A stretch of 64,000 bases of DNA from Burkholderiaceae bacterium (lineage in GTDB: Bacteria > Pseudomonadota > Gammaproteobacteria > Burkholderiales > Burkholderiaceae_B). Below, one piece after another: positions 29,417 to 39,488 of this stretch. Where the stretch lies: NCBI GenBank assembly GCA_021208885.1, contig JAJOJF010000025.1, positions 20,888-84,887 on the forward strand. Direction: 5' to 3'. The position numbers were made by a program, and so were the translations under genes. The stretch's first letter is position 1, and each line of letters starts with the position of its first letter. The notes under the pieces were generated by a model. That model was not told the DNA's origin and ran no database searches. It saw only the letters and a list, made by a program, of their open reading frames with translations.

Positions 29417-31273
29417 ATGGCCTTGTTGCAAATTGCCGAGCCAGGACAAAGCCCGGTACCCCACCAGCGCAAGATAGCGGTAGGTATTGATTTGGGCACA
29501 ACCAATTCACTGGTGGCTGCCGTGCGTCATAGTGTGGCTGAAGTGTTGCCTGATGCGCAAGGTCATGCGCTCGTGCCATCTGCGGTGTACTACACCGCAC
29601 CGGATGCCGTGGCAGTGGGGCGTGAGGCGCTTGCTTATCAGGAGAGCAAGCCGCTAGATACGCTGGTTTCTGTCAAGCGCCTGATGGGCAAGTCTATGTC
29701 TGATGCGATAGCCAGCGGCATGCCCTACGCATTTGAGGAAATGGGCAATAGTGTGGCCATTGTGACGGAGCACGCTACGGTGACACCGGTGAAAGTTGCT
29801 TCTCATATTCTGAAGCACTTGCGTACATTGGCCGAGCAAACGCTTGGTGATGATCTTGTTGGCGCGGTCATCACCGTGCCCGCTTACTTTGATGACGCCC
29901 AGCGTCAGGCAACCCGCGATGCGGCCCGACTTGCTGGGCTAAATGTGCTCAGACTCTTAAATGAACCGACAGCCGCGGCAATTGCCTACGGGCTGGAAAA
30001 TGGCTCAGAAGGAATTTACGCTGTTTACGACCTCGGTGGTGGTACGTTTGATTTGTCGTTGTTAAGGCTAAGTGCGGGTGTGTTTGAGGTCATCGCCACC
30101 GGTGGCGATACCGCTTTGGGTGGCGATGATTTTGATGAAGTGATCGTAGCAGACGCCTTGCAAAAAGCTGATGTTGCTGAGCTTTCCGTCGCTAAACGGC
30201 GTCACCTTCTCATGGCAGCACGCGCGTTGCGTGAATCTTTGACCAATGAGAATCAGGCGAGTGTGACGACTGGACTGTCGGGTGCGCTTCAGACATTGAG
30301 CTTGACGCGTGATGAGTTTGAGGCGTTAGCCAAGCCGCTGGTTCAACGAACGTTGGCCTGTGCACAGCGTGCGCTTGATGATGCGACCAAGAATGTCTCT
30401 GAAGTGCAGGGAGTTGTCATGGTTGGTGGAGCAACGCGTACGCCGCTGGTGCAACGGATGGTGGGCCAGTTTTTTAACCGTGAGCCTCTGGTAAACCTGA
30501 ACCCTGACGAAGTTGTTGCCCTGGGTGCGGCTCTTCAGGCCAATCTCTTGGCGGGCAATCGTCGTCCTGGCGAGGATTGGCTATTGCTCGATGTCACGCC
30601 GCTGTCATTAGGCCTGGAAACCATGGGCGGGTTGGTTGAGACCATTATTCCTCGCAACAGCACCATTCCTGTGGCGCGGGCGCAAGAGTTCACAACTTAT
30701 CGGGATGGTCAGACGGCTTTGGCAGTGCATGTCGTTCAAGGTGAACGTGATTTGGTGAGTGAGTGTCGCTCGCTGGCAAGGTTTGAACTGCGCGGTATCC
30801 CACCGATGGTGGCGGGCGCTGCCCGTATTCGTGTCACGTTTCAAGTTGATGCTGATGGCCTCTTAAACGTCACGGCCCAAGAACAATCGAGTGGTGTCAC
30901 AGCTGAGGTAACGGTTAAGCCTTCTCATGGGCTTAGCGACGAACAAATCACTGCCATGCTCAAAGACAGCGTGGCCCAGGCTGATCATGATGCCACCATT
31001 CGCATGATTCGTGAAGAACAGGTGAAAGGCCAGCAATTGATTGAAACCACAGAGGCTGCCTTGGCTGTTGATGGTGATCTGCTCTCCCAAGCAGAACGTA
31101 AAGCGGTGGATGCCCAGATCGAGCATGCCCGCAACGCGTTGGGTGTTCCAGACCTTGAGCAGGTACGTGAGGCTGTCAAAGCGCTGGCTGATGCAACCGA
31201 TGATTTTGCGGCTCGTCGCATGGATCGCAGTATCCGCAAGGCCCTTGCGGGCAAATCCTTGAACGAAATCTAG
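29417..31273 (+). CDS. hscA: Fe-S biogenesis Hsp70 chaperone HscA
   Basis: Specialised Hsp70 that pulls on IscU (LPPVK) to release clusters. It has 618 residues (E. coli 616). The nucleotide-binding domain has [10 protein letters not shown] (about 24-33), [20 protein letters not shown] and [13 protein letters not shown]. The substrate domain starts after the linker [13 protein letters not shown]. The shorter form of this linker and the operon position separate it from DnaK. Confidence 0.97.
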   Translation: MALLQIAEPGQSPVPHQRKIAVGIDLGTTNSLVAAVRHSVAEVLPDAQGHALVPSAVYYTAPDAVAVGREALAYQESKPLDTLVSVKRLMGKSMSDAIASGMPYAFEEMGNSVAIVTEHATVTPVKVASHILKHLRTLAEQTLGDDLVGAVITVPAYFDDAQRQATRDAARLAGLNVLRLLNEPTAAAIAYGLENGSEGIYAVYDLGGGTFDLSLLRLSAGVFEVIATGGDTALGGDDFDEVIVADALQKADVAELSVAKRRHLLMAARALRESLTNENQASVTTGLSGALQTLSLTRDEFEALAKPLVQRTLACAQRALDDATKNVSEVQGVVMVGGATRTPLVQRMVGQFFNREPLVNLNPDEVVALGAALQANLLAGNRRPGEDWLLLDVTPLSLGLETMGGLVETIIPRNSTIPVARAQEFTTYRDGQTALAVHVVQGERDLVSECRSLARFELRGIPPMVAGAARIRVTFQVDADGLLNVTAQEQSSGVTAEVTVKPSHGLSDEQITAMLKDSVAQADHDATIRMIREEQVKGQQLIETTEAALAVDGDLLSQAERKAVDAQIEHARNALGVPDLEQVREAVKALADATDDFAARRMDRSIRKALAGKSLNEI

Positions 31274-31329
31274 GGTCAGCCCTGATCTTGTTGAATAAAT
31301 ACGATTGAATTGAATGTCGGAACCCTGCT

Positions 31330-31671
31330 ATGCCTAAACTAACCATACTGCCTCACGCTGAGATTTGTCCTGAAGGTGCCGTGATTGAAGACGCTCCCTC
31401 CGGTGTAAACATCTGTCGGGTGCTGCTTGATCACGATATTGAGATTGAACACGCCTGTGAGTTGTCGTGTGCTTGCACCACATGTCATGTGATTGTCCGT
31501 CAAGGTTTTGATTCGCTTGATGATGCGACTGATGCTGAAGAAGACCTGCTTGACCGTGCCTGGGGGTTGTCGCCCACGTCGCGCCTCTCCTGCCAAGCCA
31601 AAATTGCCGATGAGGACTTGACGATTGAGATCCCGCGGTACACGATTAATCACGCCCGAGAAAACCACTAA
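31330..31671 (+). CDS. fdx: ISC-type [2Fe-2S] ferredoxin
   Basis: Electron donor for cluster assembly. The 113-residue product has cluster ligands C43, C49, C52 and C88 in CELSCACTTCH and SRLSCQ, the adrenodoxin-type spacing of E. coli Fdx. It is the last recognisable isc gene. iscX, which follows fdx in E. coli, is absent here; an aldolase gene comes next instead. Confidence 0.97.
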   Translation: MPKLTILPHAEICPEGAVIEDAPSGVNICRVLLDHDIEIEHACELSCACTTCHVIVRQGFDSLDDATDAEEDLLDRAWGLSPTSRLSCQAKIADEDLTIEIPRYTINHARENH

Positions 31672-31702
31672 ATCGGGTTCAATTGGCATATGGGGAGATA
31701 AC

Positions 31703-32494
31703 GTGCGTCCAAATACCGTTAAAGAACGCCTGCTCAAGGGCGAATCAGTTGTCAATGGCTGGCTAGGCATTCCCTCTCCATTGTCAGCAGAAATTGTGGG
31801 GTTGGCTGGATTCGATAGTGTGACAGTTGATCTGCAGCACGGAATGATTGCATTTGATGCGGCTTTGCCGATGTTGCAGGCGCTGTCTGCGACGCCAACA
31901 ACGCCCCTGGTGCGTGTGCCCTCGAATAACGGTCCGCAAATCATGTCATTGCTTGATGCTGGCGCTTATGGCGTGATCTGCCCAATGATTTCTACGCCCG
32001 AGCAGGCAGCAAGTTTTGTGAGCGCCTGTCGCTACCCGCCTAAAGGGGATCGTTCGTTTGGTCCATCGCGGGCCATGCTTTACGCCGGTGATGACTATTA
32101 TCAACACGCCAATGAGGCTATTTTGACCTTGGCCATGATAGAAACGCAGCAAGGCCTGGATAACCTCGATGAAATTTTGGCCGTTGATGGCCTTGACGGT
32201 GTTTTTATTGGTCCTAATGACCTGAGCCTGGCACTCGGGCAGGCGCCGAGCTCAGAGCCCAAAGCTGACGTTGTTGTCAAAGCGATTGCCCATATCCTCT
32301 CGCGAGCACAAGTTCATGGCAAGATTCCTGGCATTTTTTGTTCTTCGGGAGAGGCTGCTGCGATGAGAATTGGGCAAGGGTTCAAGTTTGTCGTTCCAGG
32401 CAACGAAGTAACACACCTTAAGCAAGCGGCAGCACATGCAGTGGCAACGGCACGCGGGCAAGGTACATCTGCCACGAAATCTAGCGGATATTAA
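31703..32494 (+). CDS. HpcH/HpaI-family aldolase
   Basis: Class II, metal-dependent aldolase cleaving 2-keto-3-deoxy-type acids to pyruvate and an aldehyde. A GTG start at 31703 with GGGGAGA about 5 nt upstream gives 263 residues. The open frame from 31625 would overlap fdx. Family signatures are SVTVDLQHGMI (catalytic His), VICPMISTPEQA, METQ-like IETQQGLDNL and FIGPNDLSLALG. It is followed 9 nt later by a hydroxypyruvate-isomerase-like gene, suggesting both act on 2-keto acids or aldehydes such as glyoxylate. The natural substrate is unknown. Confidence 0.88.
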   Translation: MRPNTVKERLLKGESVVNGWLGIPSPLSAEIVGLAGFDSVTVDLQHGMIAFDAALPMLQALSATPTTPLVRVPSNNGPQIMSLLDAGAYGVICPMISTPEQAASFVSACRYPPKGDRSFGPSRAMLYAGDDYYQHANEAILTLAMIETQQGLDNLDEILAVDGLDGVFIGPNDLSLALGQAPSSEPKADVVVKAIAHILSRAQVHGKIPGIFCSSGEAAAMRIGQGFKFVVPGNEVTHLKQAAAHAVATARGQGTSATKSSGY

Positions 32495-32503
32495 GGAATT
32501 GGC

Positions 32504-33307
32504 GTGAGCGCAAGCGGCGTGAATATTCGACTGTCAGCAAATCTCGGGTTCTTGTGGGCAGACTTGCCGTTGATGCGGCGTATTGAAAAGGCCGCAGAGG
32601 CAGGGTTTAAGGCTATTGAGTTGCATTGGCCCTTTGACACGCCGGCAGCCGATGTCCGAGCCGCCTGTCTGGCCCACGACTTGACGCTGCTTTCCGTCAA
32701 CACGCCACAAGGTGACGTGGCGTCTGGAGATGCCGGTTTGGCAGCGCAGATTGGCCGTGAGGCGCAGTTCAAGTCGGCGTTTGAAATGACGCTGGCATGG
32801 GCGCGTGAGGCTGGAGCAAGCAAAATCCATGTGCTGCCAGGCATGGCAAGCCCCAATAAGTCAGAGGCTGCTCGCCGGACATTTGTCGCTAACTTGCAGT
32901 GGGCAGCCGATCTAGCAGCGCGTGAGGGTGTCACGATTTTGCTCGAGGCGCTAAACCATCGTGACAAGCCAGGTTACTTCTATCACACTCAGGCCGAATC
33001 GAACTCTATTCGAGTTGAAACAGGCCGTGACAACATCAAGCTCATGTTTGATGTCTATCACGTCGGGGTGACCGAAGGCGATGTGCTCGTCAAGCTTGAA
33101 CACTATCTGCCAGTGATTGGTCATATTCAGATCGCTGCTGTTCCGTCGCGTCGGGAACCCGATGAGGGAGAGATTCGTTACGAAGCCGTATTCAAGCGGC
33201 TTCAAGAGCTTGGGTTCAGTGGCTGGATTGGCTGTGAATACAAGCCGCGTGACAACGTGGAGGCTGGTCTTGCCTGGGTGCAGGCCATGGGCCTGCACCT
33301 CGGTTAA
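32504..33307 (+). CDS. Hydroxypyruvate isomerase-like TIM-barrel protein
   Basis: AP-endonuclease-2/xylose-isomerase-like TIM barrel. A GTG start at 32504 with AAGGA about 7 nt upstream gives 267 residues (E. coli Hyi 258). Conserved features are LSANLGFLW at the first strand, EALNHRDKPGYF (metal-binding Glu), MFDVYHVGVTEGD, GHIQIAAVPSRREPDEGEI and IGCEYKPRD (second metal Glu). Hyi interconverts hydroxypyruvate and tartronate semialdehyde. No glyoxylate carboligase or tartronate reductase gene is nearby, so the pathway is inferred only. It is convergent with lysS. Confidence 0.85.
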   Translation: MSASGVNIRLSANLGFLWADLPLMRRIEKAAEAGFKAIELHWPFDTPAADVRAACLAHDLTLLSVNTPQGDVASGDAGLAAQIGREAQFKSAFEMTLAWAREAGASKIHVLPGMASPNKSEAARRTFVANLQWAADLAAREGVTILLEALNHRDKPGYFYHTQAESNSIRVETGRDNIKLMFDVYHVGVTEGDVLVKLEHYLPVIGHIQIAAVPSRREPDEGEIRYEAVFKRLQELGFSGWIGCEYKPRDNVEAGLAWVQAMGLHLG

Positions 33308-33325
33308 CCGAACTAAAACCGCTTG

Positions 33326-34852
33326 CTATACGTGATCCTCGCGACGCAGATGCGGAAACAGGATGACATCTCGGATGCTGGCACTATCAGTTAGCAACAT
33401 GATCAAGCGGTCAATTCCGATGCCGCAGCCACCAGCCGGGGGCATGCCATATTCGAGCGCACGAATGTAGTCATCATCGAAGTACATGGCCTCCTCATCG
33501 CCTGCATCTTTGGCAGCGACCTGCGCATGAAAACGTGCTGCCTGATCCTCGGGGTCGTTAAGCTCCGAGAATCCATTGGCAAGTTCGCGTCCAGCAATAA
33601 AGAGCTCAAACCGCTCTGTGATGCCCGGGCGCGTGTCAGATTGTCTGGCCAGAGGTGAAACCTCGACGGGGTAGTCAATGATATAGGTTGGCTCCCAGAG
33701 CTGGTGTTCGGCGACCTCTTCGAACAGCGCAAGCTGCAGGGCCCCTAGGCCGGCGTTGACCATCGCTGGCTCAGTCAGGTCAACCTTCAAACCCTTTAAT
33801 GCCTCACGCAGGTAGTCAATATCGTCCAACGGCTTGCCCTGGTAGGCTGGTGCGTATTTTTCAATGGCGTTCACGATGGTCAGTCGAGCAAACGGCTTGC
33901 CTAGGTCAAGCTCACGCTCTTGGTAAGTCAGCTTGGTTGTACCAATGGTACGCAGTGTGACTTGACGCAGCAACGTTTCGGTAAAGTCCATCAACCACTG
34001 ATAGTCTGTGTACGCGGCATAGAACTCCATCATGGTGAATTCAGGATTGTGCCGTGGGCTCACACCCTCGTTACGGAAATTGCGGTTGATTTCAAATACC
34101 CGCTCAAATCCTCCTACAAGCAGGCGTTTCAAGTAAAGCTCAGGCGCAATACGCAGGAACATTTGCATATCGAGCGCGTTGTGATGAGTCTCAAAGGGCT
34201 TGGCTGTGGCGCCACCTGGAATGGCCTGAAGCATTGGGGTTTCAACCTCAAGAAACTCATGCTCGACCATTAGCTCGCGCATTGTTGCGATTGCTTTGCT
34301 ACGTGACTCGAATGTCTTGCGGGTCTGCTCGGTAACGATGAGGTCGACATAACGTTGGCGATAGCGCAGCTCCTGGTCGGCCATGCCATGAAACTTGTCT
34401 GGCAGTGGACGCAGCGACTTGGTGAGCACTCGCGCCTGGTTCGCATGCACCGAGAGCTCGCCTTTGTTGGTTTTAAAAATCGTGCCTTCGATGGCGAGAA
34501 TGTCACCGAGATCCCAGTGCTTGAATGCTTCGTAGTTTTCTTCGCCCAAAGTGCCTTTGTCCAGATAGATCTGGATGCGTCCAGTGCTGTCTTGCAGCGT
34601 CGCAAAACTGGCTTTGCCCATCACGCGCTTGAGCATCATGCGCCCGGCGATCGCAACTTGGTGATTGTGTTCGGCGAGCTCTTCTTTGGTTTGCTCGTCG
34701 TACAAGTAGTGAAGCACACCGGCCCGATGTGTGGGTTTAAAGTCATTGGGAAAAGCCGGCCCGTGCTCGCGAAGGCGTGCAAGCTTGTGGCGGCGTTCCA
34801 CAATCAGGTGATTCTCGTCTACCGGTTGGGTGTCTGTGGGTGTGGTGTTCAT
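33326..34852 (-). CDS. lysS: Lysyl-tRNA synthetase, class II
   Basis: Charges tRNA-Lys. It has 508 residues. The N-terminal OB-fold anticodon-binding domain (about 60-150) precedes class II motif 2 ([20 protein letters not shown]) and motif 3 ([14 protein letters not shown]). The start shares one base with the stop of the upstream dehydrogenase gene (TGATG), so translation is coupled. It ends the leftward recJ-prfB operon. Confidence 0.97.
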   Translation of the reverse strand: MNTTPTDTQPVDENHLIVERRHKLARLREHGPAFPNDFKPTHRAGVLHYLYDEQTKEELAEHNHQVAIAGRMMLKRVMGKASFATLQDSTGRIQIYLDKGTLGEENYEAFKHWDLGDILAIEGTIFKTNKGELSVHANQARVLTKSLRPLPDKFHGMADQELRYRQRYVDLIVTEQTRKTFESRSKAIATMRELMVEHEFLEVETPMLQAIPGGATAKPFETHHNALDMQMFLRIAPELYLKRLLVGGFERVFEINRNFRNEGVSPRHNPEFTMMEFYAAYTDYQWLMDFTETLLRQVTLRTIGTTKLTYQERELDLGKPFARLTIVNAIEKYAPAYQGKPLDDIDYLREALKGLKVDLTEPAMVNAGLGALQLALFEEVAEHQLWEPTYIIDYPVEVSPLARQSDTRPGITERFELFIAGRELANGFSELNDPEDQAARFHAQVAAKDAGDEEAMYFDDDYIRALEYGMPPAGGCGIGIDRLIMLLTDSASIRDVILFPHLRREDHV

Positions 34853-35607
34853 CAGGCGTTATCTCGGATGTCGTCGAGCAGTTTGTGACCAAAAGTATTG
34901 CTGGCAAGCAACTTCAGCGTGGCGTGAGCGGTTTGTGCTGCGTTAGCTAACATGCCCTGGCGATGCATGTCTTCAAAGCGGCCAACAGCGGGAAACTTCG
35001 ATTCTGGTGTCTGGCGAATCTGCGCTTGCATGCCGGTGTCGATTACACCAGGCGCTAGCGAGCAAACCCGCAGGTTGGGGTGTCCCTCAGCGTGGACCAC
35101 TTCGGCATACCGATCCATTGCAGCCTTGGTGGCGCAGTATACGCCCCAACTTCCATAGGCGTGGCGGCCAGCGCCAGATGAAATCAGCATCACTCGCCGG
35201 TCTGGACAGTTCCTGGTGTGAGCAAGAAAGTGACCCGTGAGATAGATGGGTGCAGTGATGTTGACGTCAAATGCGGTACGAATGGATTGAAAATCTAACA
35301 GCTGGTCTGCGGGTTCAATGGGCACGACGATGCCGGCATTATGGATGATTCGACACTGACGATCGTTTGATTTGGAGAGCACTTTGGCCATCTGCTCGGC
35401 GGCTTGCTCAAGTGCTGAGGCATCAACAAGGTCAACCAGAATTTCCGTGAGCATGGTGCCATGGGTTTGAGCCAGTTCAGCCAGCCCAGGCGTTGGCTGT
35501 CTGGAGAGCGTCACCAAATGACCGCCGCCTTCAGCGAGTTCATGCGCAAGTGCGTAACCGAGTCCGCGCGTGGCACCAGTGATAACGGTGACTGGCCCTG
35601 GCTTCAT
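34852..35607 (-). CDS. Short-chain dehydrogenase/reductase
   Basis: NAD(P)-dependent oxidoreductase with classical SDR motifs: TGATRGLG (10-17), HNAG (89-92) and the catalytic S144, Y157 and K161 in [12 protein letters not shown]. It has 251 residues. The sequence resembles the sepiapterin-reductase/YueD type, but the substrate is not predictable. It is wedged between prfB (4-nt ATGA overlap) and lysS (1-nt overlap), so it is tightly co-expressed with translation genes. Confidence 0.88.
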   Translation of the reverse strand: MKPGPVTVITGATRGLGYALAHELAEGGGHLVTLSRQPTPGLAELAQTHGTMLTEILVDLVDASALEQAAEQMAKVLSKSNDRQCRIIHNAGIVVPIEPADQLLDFQSIRTAFDVNITAPIYLTGHFLAHTRNCPDRRVMLISSGAGRHAYGSWGVYCATKAAMDRYAEVVHAEGHPNLRVCSLAPGVIDTGMQAQIRQTPESKFPAVGRFEDMHRQGMLANAAQTAHATLKLLASNTFGHKLLDDIRDNA

Positions 35608-36709
35608 AGCCCTTCCTTTAGGCTCGCCTCGATGAAGGGGTCAAGATCACCGTCAAGCACCTTTTGTGTGTTGGAGATCTCAACACCGGTACGCAAGTCT
35701 TTGATACGGCTTTGGTCAAGCACGTACGAGCGGATCTGATGGCCCCAGCCCACATCTGTTTTAGCATCTTCCATTTTTTGTTGTTCGGACATGCGCTTGC
35801 GCATCTCTAGCTCATAGAGTTTGGATCGCAGCATGTCCATGGCTTCTGCTTTGTTGCGGTGTTGCGAGCGATCGTTTTGACACTGCACCACAATGCCGGT
35901 CGGGTTGTGCGTGATACGAACGGCCGAGTCGGTCTTGTTGATGTGCTGGCCACCGGCACCGCTGGCCCGATAAGTATCGATGCGCAAATCAGCCGGATTG
36001 ATCTCAATGTCGATAGAGTCATCTACTTGTGGGTAAACAAATACGCTGGCAAATGAAGTGTGGCGACCGCCCGAGGAGTCGAATGGGCTTTTGCGAACGA
36101 GACGGTGAACCCCAGTCTCAGTTCGCAGATGCCCGAAGGCGTATTCACCTTCGACCTTGATCGTGGCTGACTTGATACCTGCGACTTCCCCCTCAGACTC
36201 TTCCATGACATCGGCTTTAAAGCCTTTGCTCTCGCAATATCTTAGATACTGACGCAATAGCATCGAGGCCCAGTCTTGTGCTTCGGTGCCACCGGCACCG
36301 GCCTGAATGTCTACAAAACAATTGAGTGGATCAGCCGGATTAGCGAACATACGCTTGAACTCAAGCGTCTCGAGCGTCTTTTGGAAACTGTCGGCATCGG
36401 CCTCAATGGCCACTAGCGTCGCATCGTCGTTGTCAGCCTGCGCCATCTCGAAGAGCTCTAGCGCATCGCGTATACCCACATCAAGCTCGTTGAGCGTTTG
36501 AACCGTATTTTCTAGCGATTTTTTTTTCGCGGCCGAGTGCCTGAGCTTTTTCTGGGTCGTTCCAGACATTAGGGTCTTCAAGCTCAGCGTTGACAACTTC
36601 TAATCGGGCAGCCTTGACATCGTAGTCAAAGATACCTCCGTGCGGCGAGTTCACGTTCGAGATAGTCAGCTAGCCGGGCAGCTAACGAATTTTGGCGATC
36701 AACTTCCAT
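35604..36709 (-). CDS. prfB: Peptide chain release factor 2 (needs two frame changes as sequenced)
   Basis: RF2 terminates at UGA and UAA. The long open segment (35604-36596) contains [10 protein letters not shown] and the catalytic GGQ in [14 protein letters not shown]. The true N-terminus is an ATG at 36709, whose frame (27 codons ending RRYL) runs into an in-frame TGA at 36628-36626. That is the classical RF2 autoregulatory +1 site. After the +1 shift the frame reads [20 protein letters not shown] on to REKK, then is lost again at a run of nine A (36527-36519). The main frame resumes at SLENTVQTL. Read with eight A, the protein is continuous and of normal length. Fourth gene of a leftward operon. 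Confidence 0.93.
36519..36527 (-). other. A9 homopolymer breaking the prfB frame
   Basis: Nine T on the plus strand, nine A in the coding sense. Codons before it (GGC CGC GAA AAA) and after it (TCG CTA GAA AAT) are one base out of register; eight A would restore REKKSLEN. With nine A the upstream frame stops 12 codons after the run. Confidence 0.9.
36625..36640 (-). promoter_or_regulatory. Programmed +1 frameshift site of prfB
   Basis: Coding-strand sequence CGGAGGTATCTTTGAC. A Shine-Dalgarno-like GGAGG is followed by TAT, the slippery CTT and an in-frame TGA followed by C. This is the arrangement known from E. coli (AGGGGG TAT CTT TGA C). Low RF2 favours the shift from CTT TGA to CTT (T)GAC, autoregulating RF2. 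Confidence 0.96.
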
Positions 36710-36778
36710 GGTGTGCAGCTTTAATTAGAAACAGTAATCGAACATTTTAGCCGAGATGCAAAGCCGTCTCAGCCTTAA

Positions 36779-38512
36779 TCAAGCCGCCTGCGCTGTCTCG
36801 ATCACCAATTGCAGCGAGATGTTGGACTGCCAGACGTTGGGCGTGGGGCGGTAAACCGCCTGGATTCGCTCAGGCACGGGTTCTTCGCGGTTAAACCAAA
36901 TGGCATCGAATCGCTGCCGGTCACGCATGAGCGACAGTTTCAGGTGCTTGCCGCCAACGAGACGCTGGTTTTGAACCTGAAACTCATCGAGAAACAGTGG
37001 CGCTGGAAACCCGGCGCCCCAGACTTGTTCTTGCAACAGTGTGGCGGTTTGCACATTGGCCCAACCGGTTTCTAACGAACCATCGGTCTCGATTCGGGCG
37101 CTAAATTGGGTTTTACCGGTCATCTCGATCACGGCATCAGAAAACCCTTTGGCAAATGCTTCCAACCCTTGCTCTGGCAGTGTCAGTCCTGCTGCCATGG
37201 CGTGGCCGCCGAACTTGTGGATCAAACCAGGGTTACGTTTAGACACCAAGTCAAAGACGTCGCGCAAGTGAACATCGGGAATCGAGCGTCCTGAACCACG
37301 CCAGGTGCCGTCGCCAGCAGGCGCCAAGGCCACCACCGGGCGCCAGAACTTTTCTTTTAAACGCGAAGCCACAAGCCCTACAACGCCTTGGTGCCAGTCT
37401 GGTTGGTAGACACATATGGCAGCACGGCTTTCGCCAGTATCAGCATCCGTGTCAATATCACTCATGGATGCCATGGCCTGTTCGCGCATGGTGACTTCGA
37501 TCTGTCGGCGCTCCTGGTTAATTCGATCAAGCTCGCGTGCCAGCTCGAGCGCGTATTGTTCATCGTCAGTGCTCAAACACTCAATGCCCAAACTCATGTC
37601 GGTTAAGCGACCAGCGGCATTGATGCGCGGCCCGATCGTAAACCCAAAGTCAAAGGCACTGGCTTGAGCCGGGTCGCGCCCGCACACAGCAAACAAAGCA
37701 CGCAGGCCTGGCTGCATCTGGCCGGCGCGTATGCGTTGCAGGCCTCGGGTGACCAACAGTCGATTGTTGGCGTCCAGTTTGACCACGTCTGCAATGGTGC
37801 CAAGCGCAACCAGATCAACCAGGCCATCAAGCCGAGGTTCGGGCTTGTTTATGAAGTAACCGCGGGCTCTTAACGTGGCTCTTAATGCCATCAGCACATA
37901 GAACATAACCCCAACGCCAGCCAGATTCTTTGAAGGGAAGCCGCAGCCCACCTGGTTTGGGTTCACGATCGCCAAGGCTGGTGGCAGTCGATCGCCGGGC
38001 AAATGGTGGTCAGTGATAATGACGTCAATGCCGTGATCCTTGGCAGCAATGACGCCGTCAACGCTGGCAATGCCGTTGTCAACCGTGACAATGAGGTCGG
38101 GCTTGCCCGCATGATGTCTGGCTGCCAACTCAACAACCTCAGGCGAAAGACCGTAGCCAGTCTCAAAGCGGTTGGGCACGAGGTACTCAACCTTGGCACC
38201 CAGGGCCCGCAAGCCGCGCAAGCCCACCGCACAGGCGGTCGCACCGTCGCAGTCGTAATCAGCCACGATTAGCAATTTCTTGCCGTCTTCGATGGCTTGA
38301 GCCATAGCCTCAGAGGCCTCTTCGATATGGTTTAAGCGATTCGGGGTGATAAGTCCCTGCCAGTCAGTGTTCAGTTCAGAGGTGTCAGAAACTCCTCTCG
38401 CAGCCATCAGACGGGCCAAGAGTGGGTGAACGCCTTCGTTGGCTAAACGTTGCGCAACGTCGTGAGGGACTGGTCGCACGATTAGTTCTGGTTGAGCCAC
38501 CAGCTTCTCCAT
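36779..38512 (-). CDS. recJ: Single-strand-specific 5'-3' exonuclease RecJ
   Basis: DHH-family exonuclease in RecF-pathway recombination and mismatch repair. From the ATG at 38512 it has 577 residues, the same as E. coli RecJ. Motifs include LIVADYDCDGATA (phosphoesterase motif I), VTVDNGIAS, ITDHHLPGD (DHH) and HKFGGHAMAAGLTL. The frame is open to 38548, but AGGAA about 11 nt before 38512 and the length favour the shorter form. It overlaps the end of the upstream rpfE-like gene by 31 nt. Confidence 0.95.
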   Translation of the reverse strand: MEKLVAQPELIVRPVPHDVAQRLANEGVHPLLARLMAARGVSDTSELNTDWQGLITPNRLNHIEEASEAMAQAIEDGKKLLIVADYDCDGATACAVGLRGLRALGAKVEYLVPNRFETGYGLSPEVVELAARHHAGKPDLIVTVDNGIASVDGVIAAKDHGIDVIITDHHLPGDRLPPALAIVNPNQVGCGFPSKNLAGVGVMFYVLMALRATLRARGYFINKPEPRLDGLVDLVALGTIADVVKLDANNRLLVTRGLQRIRAGQMQPGLRALFAVCGRDPAQASAFDFGFTIGPRINAAGRLTDMSLGIECLSTDDEQYALELARELDRINQERRQIEVTMREQAMASMSDIDTDADTGESRAAICVYQPDWHQGVVGLVASRLKEKFWRPVVALAPAGDGTWRGSGRSIPDVHLRDVFDLVSKRNPGLIHKFGGHAMAAGLTLPEQGLEAFAKGFSDAVIEMTGKTQFSARIETDGSLETGWANVQTATLLQEQVWGAGFPAPLFLDEFQVQNQRLVGGKHLKLSLMRDRQRFDAIWFNREEPVPERIQAVYRPTPNVWQSNISLQLVIETAQAA

Positions 38513-39408
38513 GAGTTTTGTTGTTCCTTGGCAAAGAGGTTCTGCCACCAGCGCTTGGGTGCATTGTTCAGTCTTACGATACGGTTATCGCCTGTAAGGA
38601 CGATTTCACGTTCTGGCTCAGCGCTTAGCAAGCCTGACTCGATATCAGCCCAGGCTTCTAGCCAGCCTTGCCAATCGCCGCGCCAGGCAGCTTGCTCCAG
38701 AGCAACGAGCCAGTCATGGTCAAGGGATGTCTGAGGGGCGAAGCCTCTGGCTCCACCGTATAGCCAAACGCTGTTGATGGCTGGCAAGCCCCTTTGCTCG
38801 CGGCGCTGATTGACGGGGTGATCATGCCAAGCCATTTGGATTTCGTTGACACGCTTGCGCCAGGCTCGCCAAGCGTCGTGCGTGGGCCACCAGTCACCGA
38901 GGTCTTGCCCCATCAGTGCCATCGGACTAATGGTTCCCGCAGTTTGTGCAAATTCAGCGTGCACTCGCCAAATGCCATTTCCTAGCGGTTCGATTTCGAT
39001 GCCATCATCGTCCGCACTAAACAACGGGCGAGCAGTATCCTCCAGTTCAGCGATGTCGGTCGCACAGGGTTGTGTTAAGCACAAAGGGACAACAGTGGCG
39101 CGTTCTTGTGAAATTACCGTGGCGCACAGTTGCGCCACCCAAACTGGTTTGTCAGTACGGGTTTCTTTGGCATGCAACGCACCAAGACCGCTGCCGATCG
39201 ATTCGCCTGCTTCTGGGTTAAAGCCGGCTAATTGGAGCTGCAAACCTTCGGCTGGGGTGCATCCATACTCATGTGGCAGCCAACGTTGCGTTTGTGCTTG
39301 CCTGGCATTAAACAAATGAGAAAGCTTAGGGTAGCGGCTGGCAAACGGCTCGATCAATGCCGCAGCTGAGCTTGATGGTGGCAGCGCATTGGGGATGATT
39401 AGTGTCAT
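38482..39408 (-). CDS. RpfE-like protein of unknown function encoded upstream of recJ
   Basis: The 308-residue product has no transmembrane segment or signal peptide and no catalytic motif that I recognise. It is Trp-rich towards the C-terminus (DWWPTHDAWRAW, RWWQNLF, SWRSWWLNQN). Composition, length and position directly before recJ-prfB-lysS match the protein called RpfE in the Xanthomonas rpf region, which has no known biochemical role. It overlaps recJ by 31 nt, so it probably starts the operon. The RpfE link rests on recalled synteny. Confidence 0.75.
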   Translation of the reverse strand: MTLIIPNALPPSSSAAALIEPFASRYPKLSHLFNARQAQTQRWLPHEYGCTPAEGLQLQLAGFNPEAGESIGSGLGALHAKETRTDKPVWVAQLCATVISQERATVVPLCLTQPCATDIAELEDTARPLFSADDDGIEIEPLGNGIWRVHAEFAQTAGTISPMALMGQDLGDWWPTHDAWRAWRKRVNEIQMAWHDHPVNQRREQRGLPAINSVWLYGGARGFAPQTSLDHDWLVALEQAAWRGDWQGWLEAWADIESGLLSAEPEREIVLTGDNRIVRLNNAPKRWWQNLFAKEQQNSWRSWWLNQN

Positions 39409-39488
39409 GGGGTTATTTTAGCGGTGGGAAGGGCGTTATTCGGAATTGCCAGTTGTGGTAACGTGCCTTCGGATAGGGTCTAAAGCGC

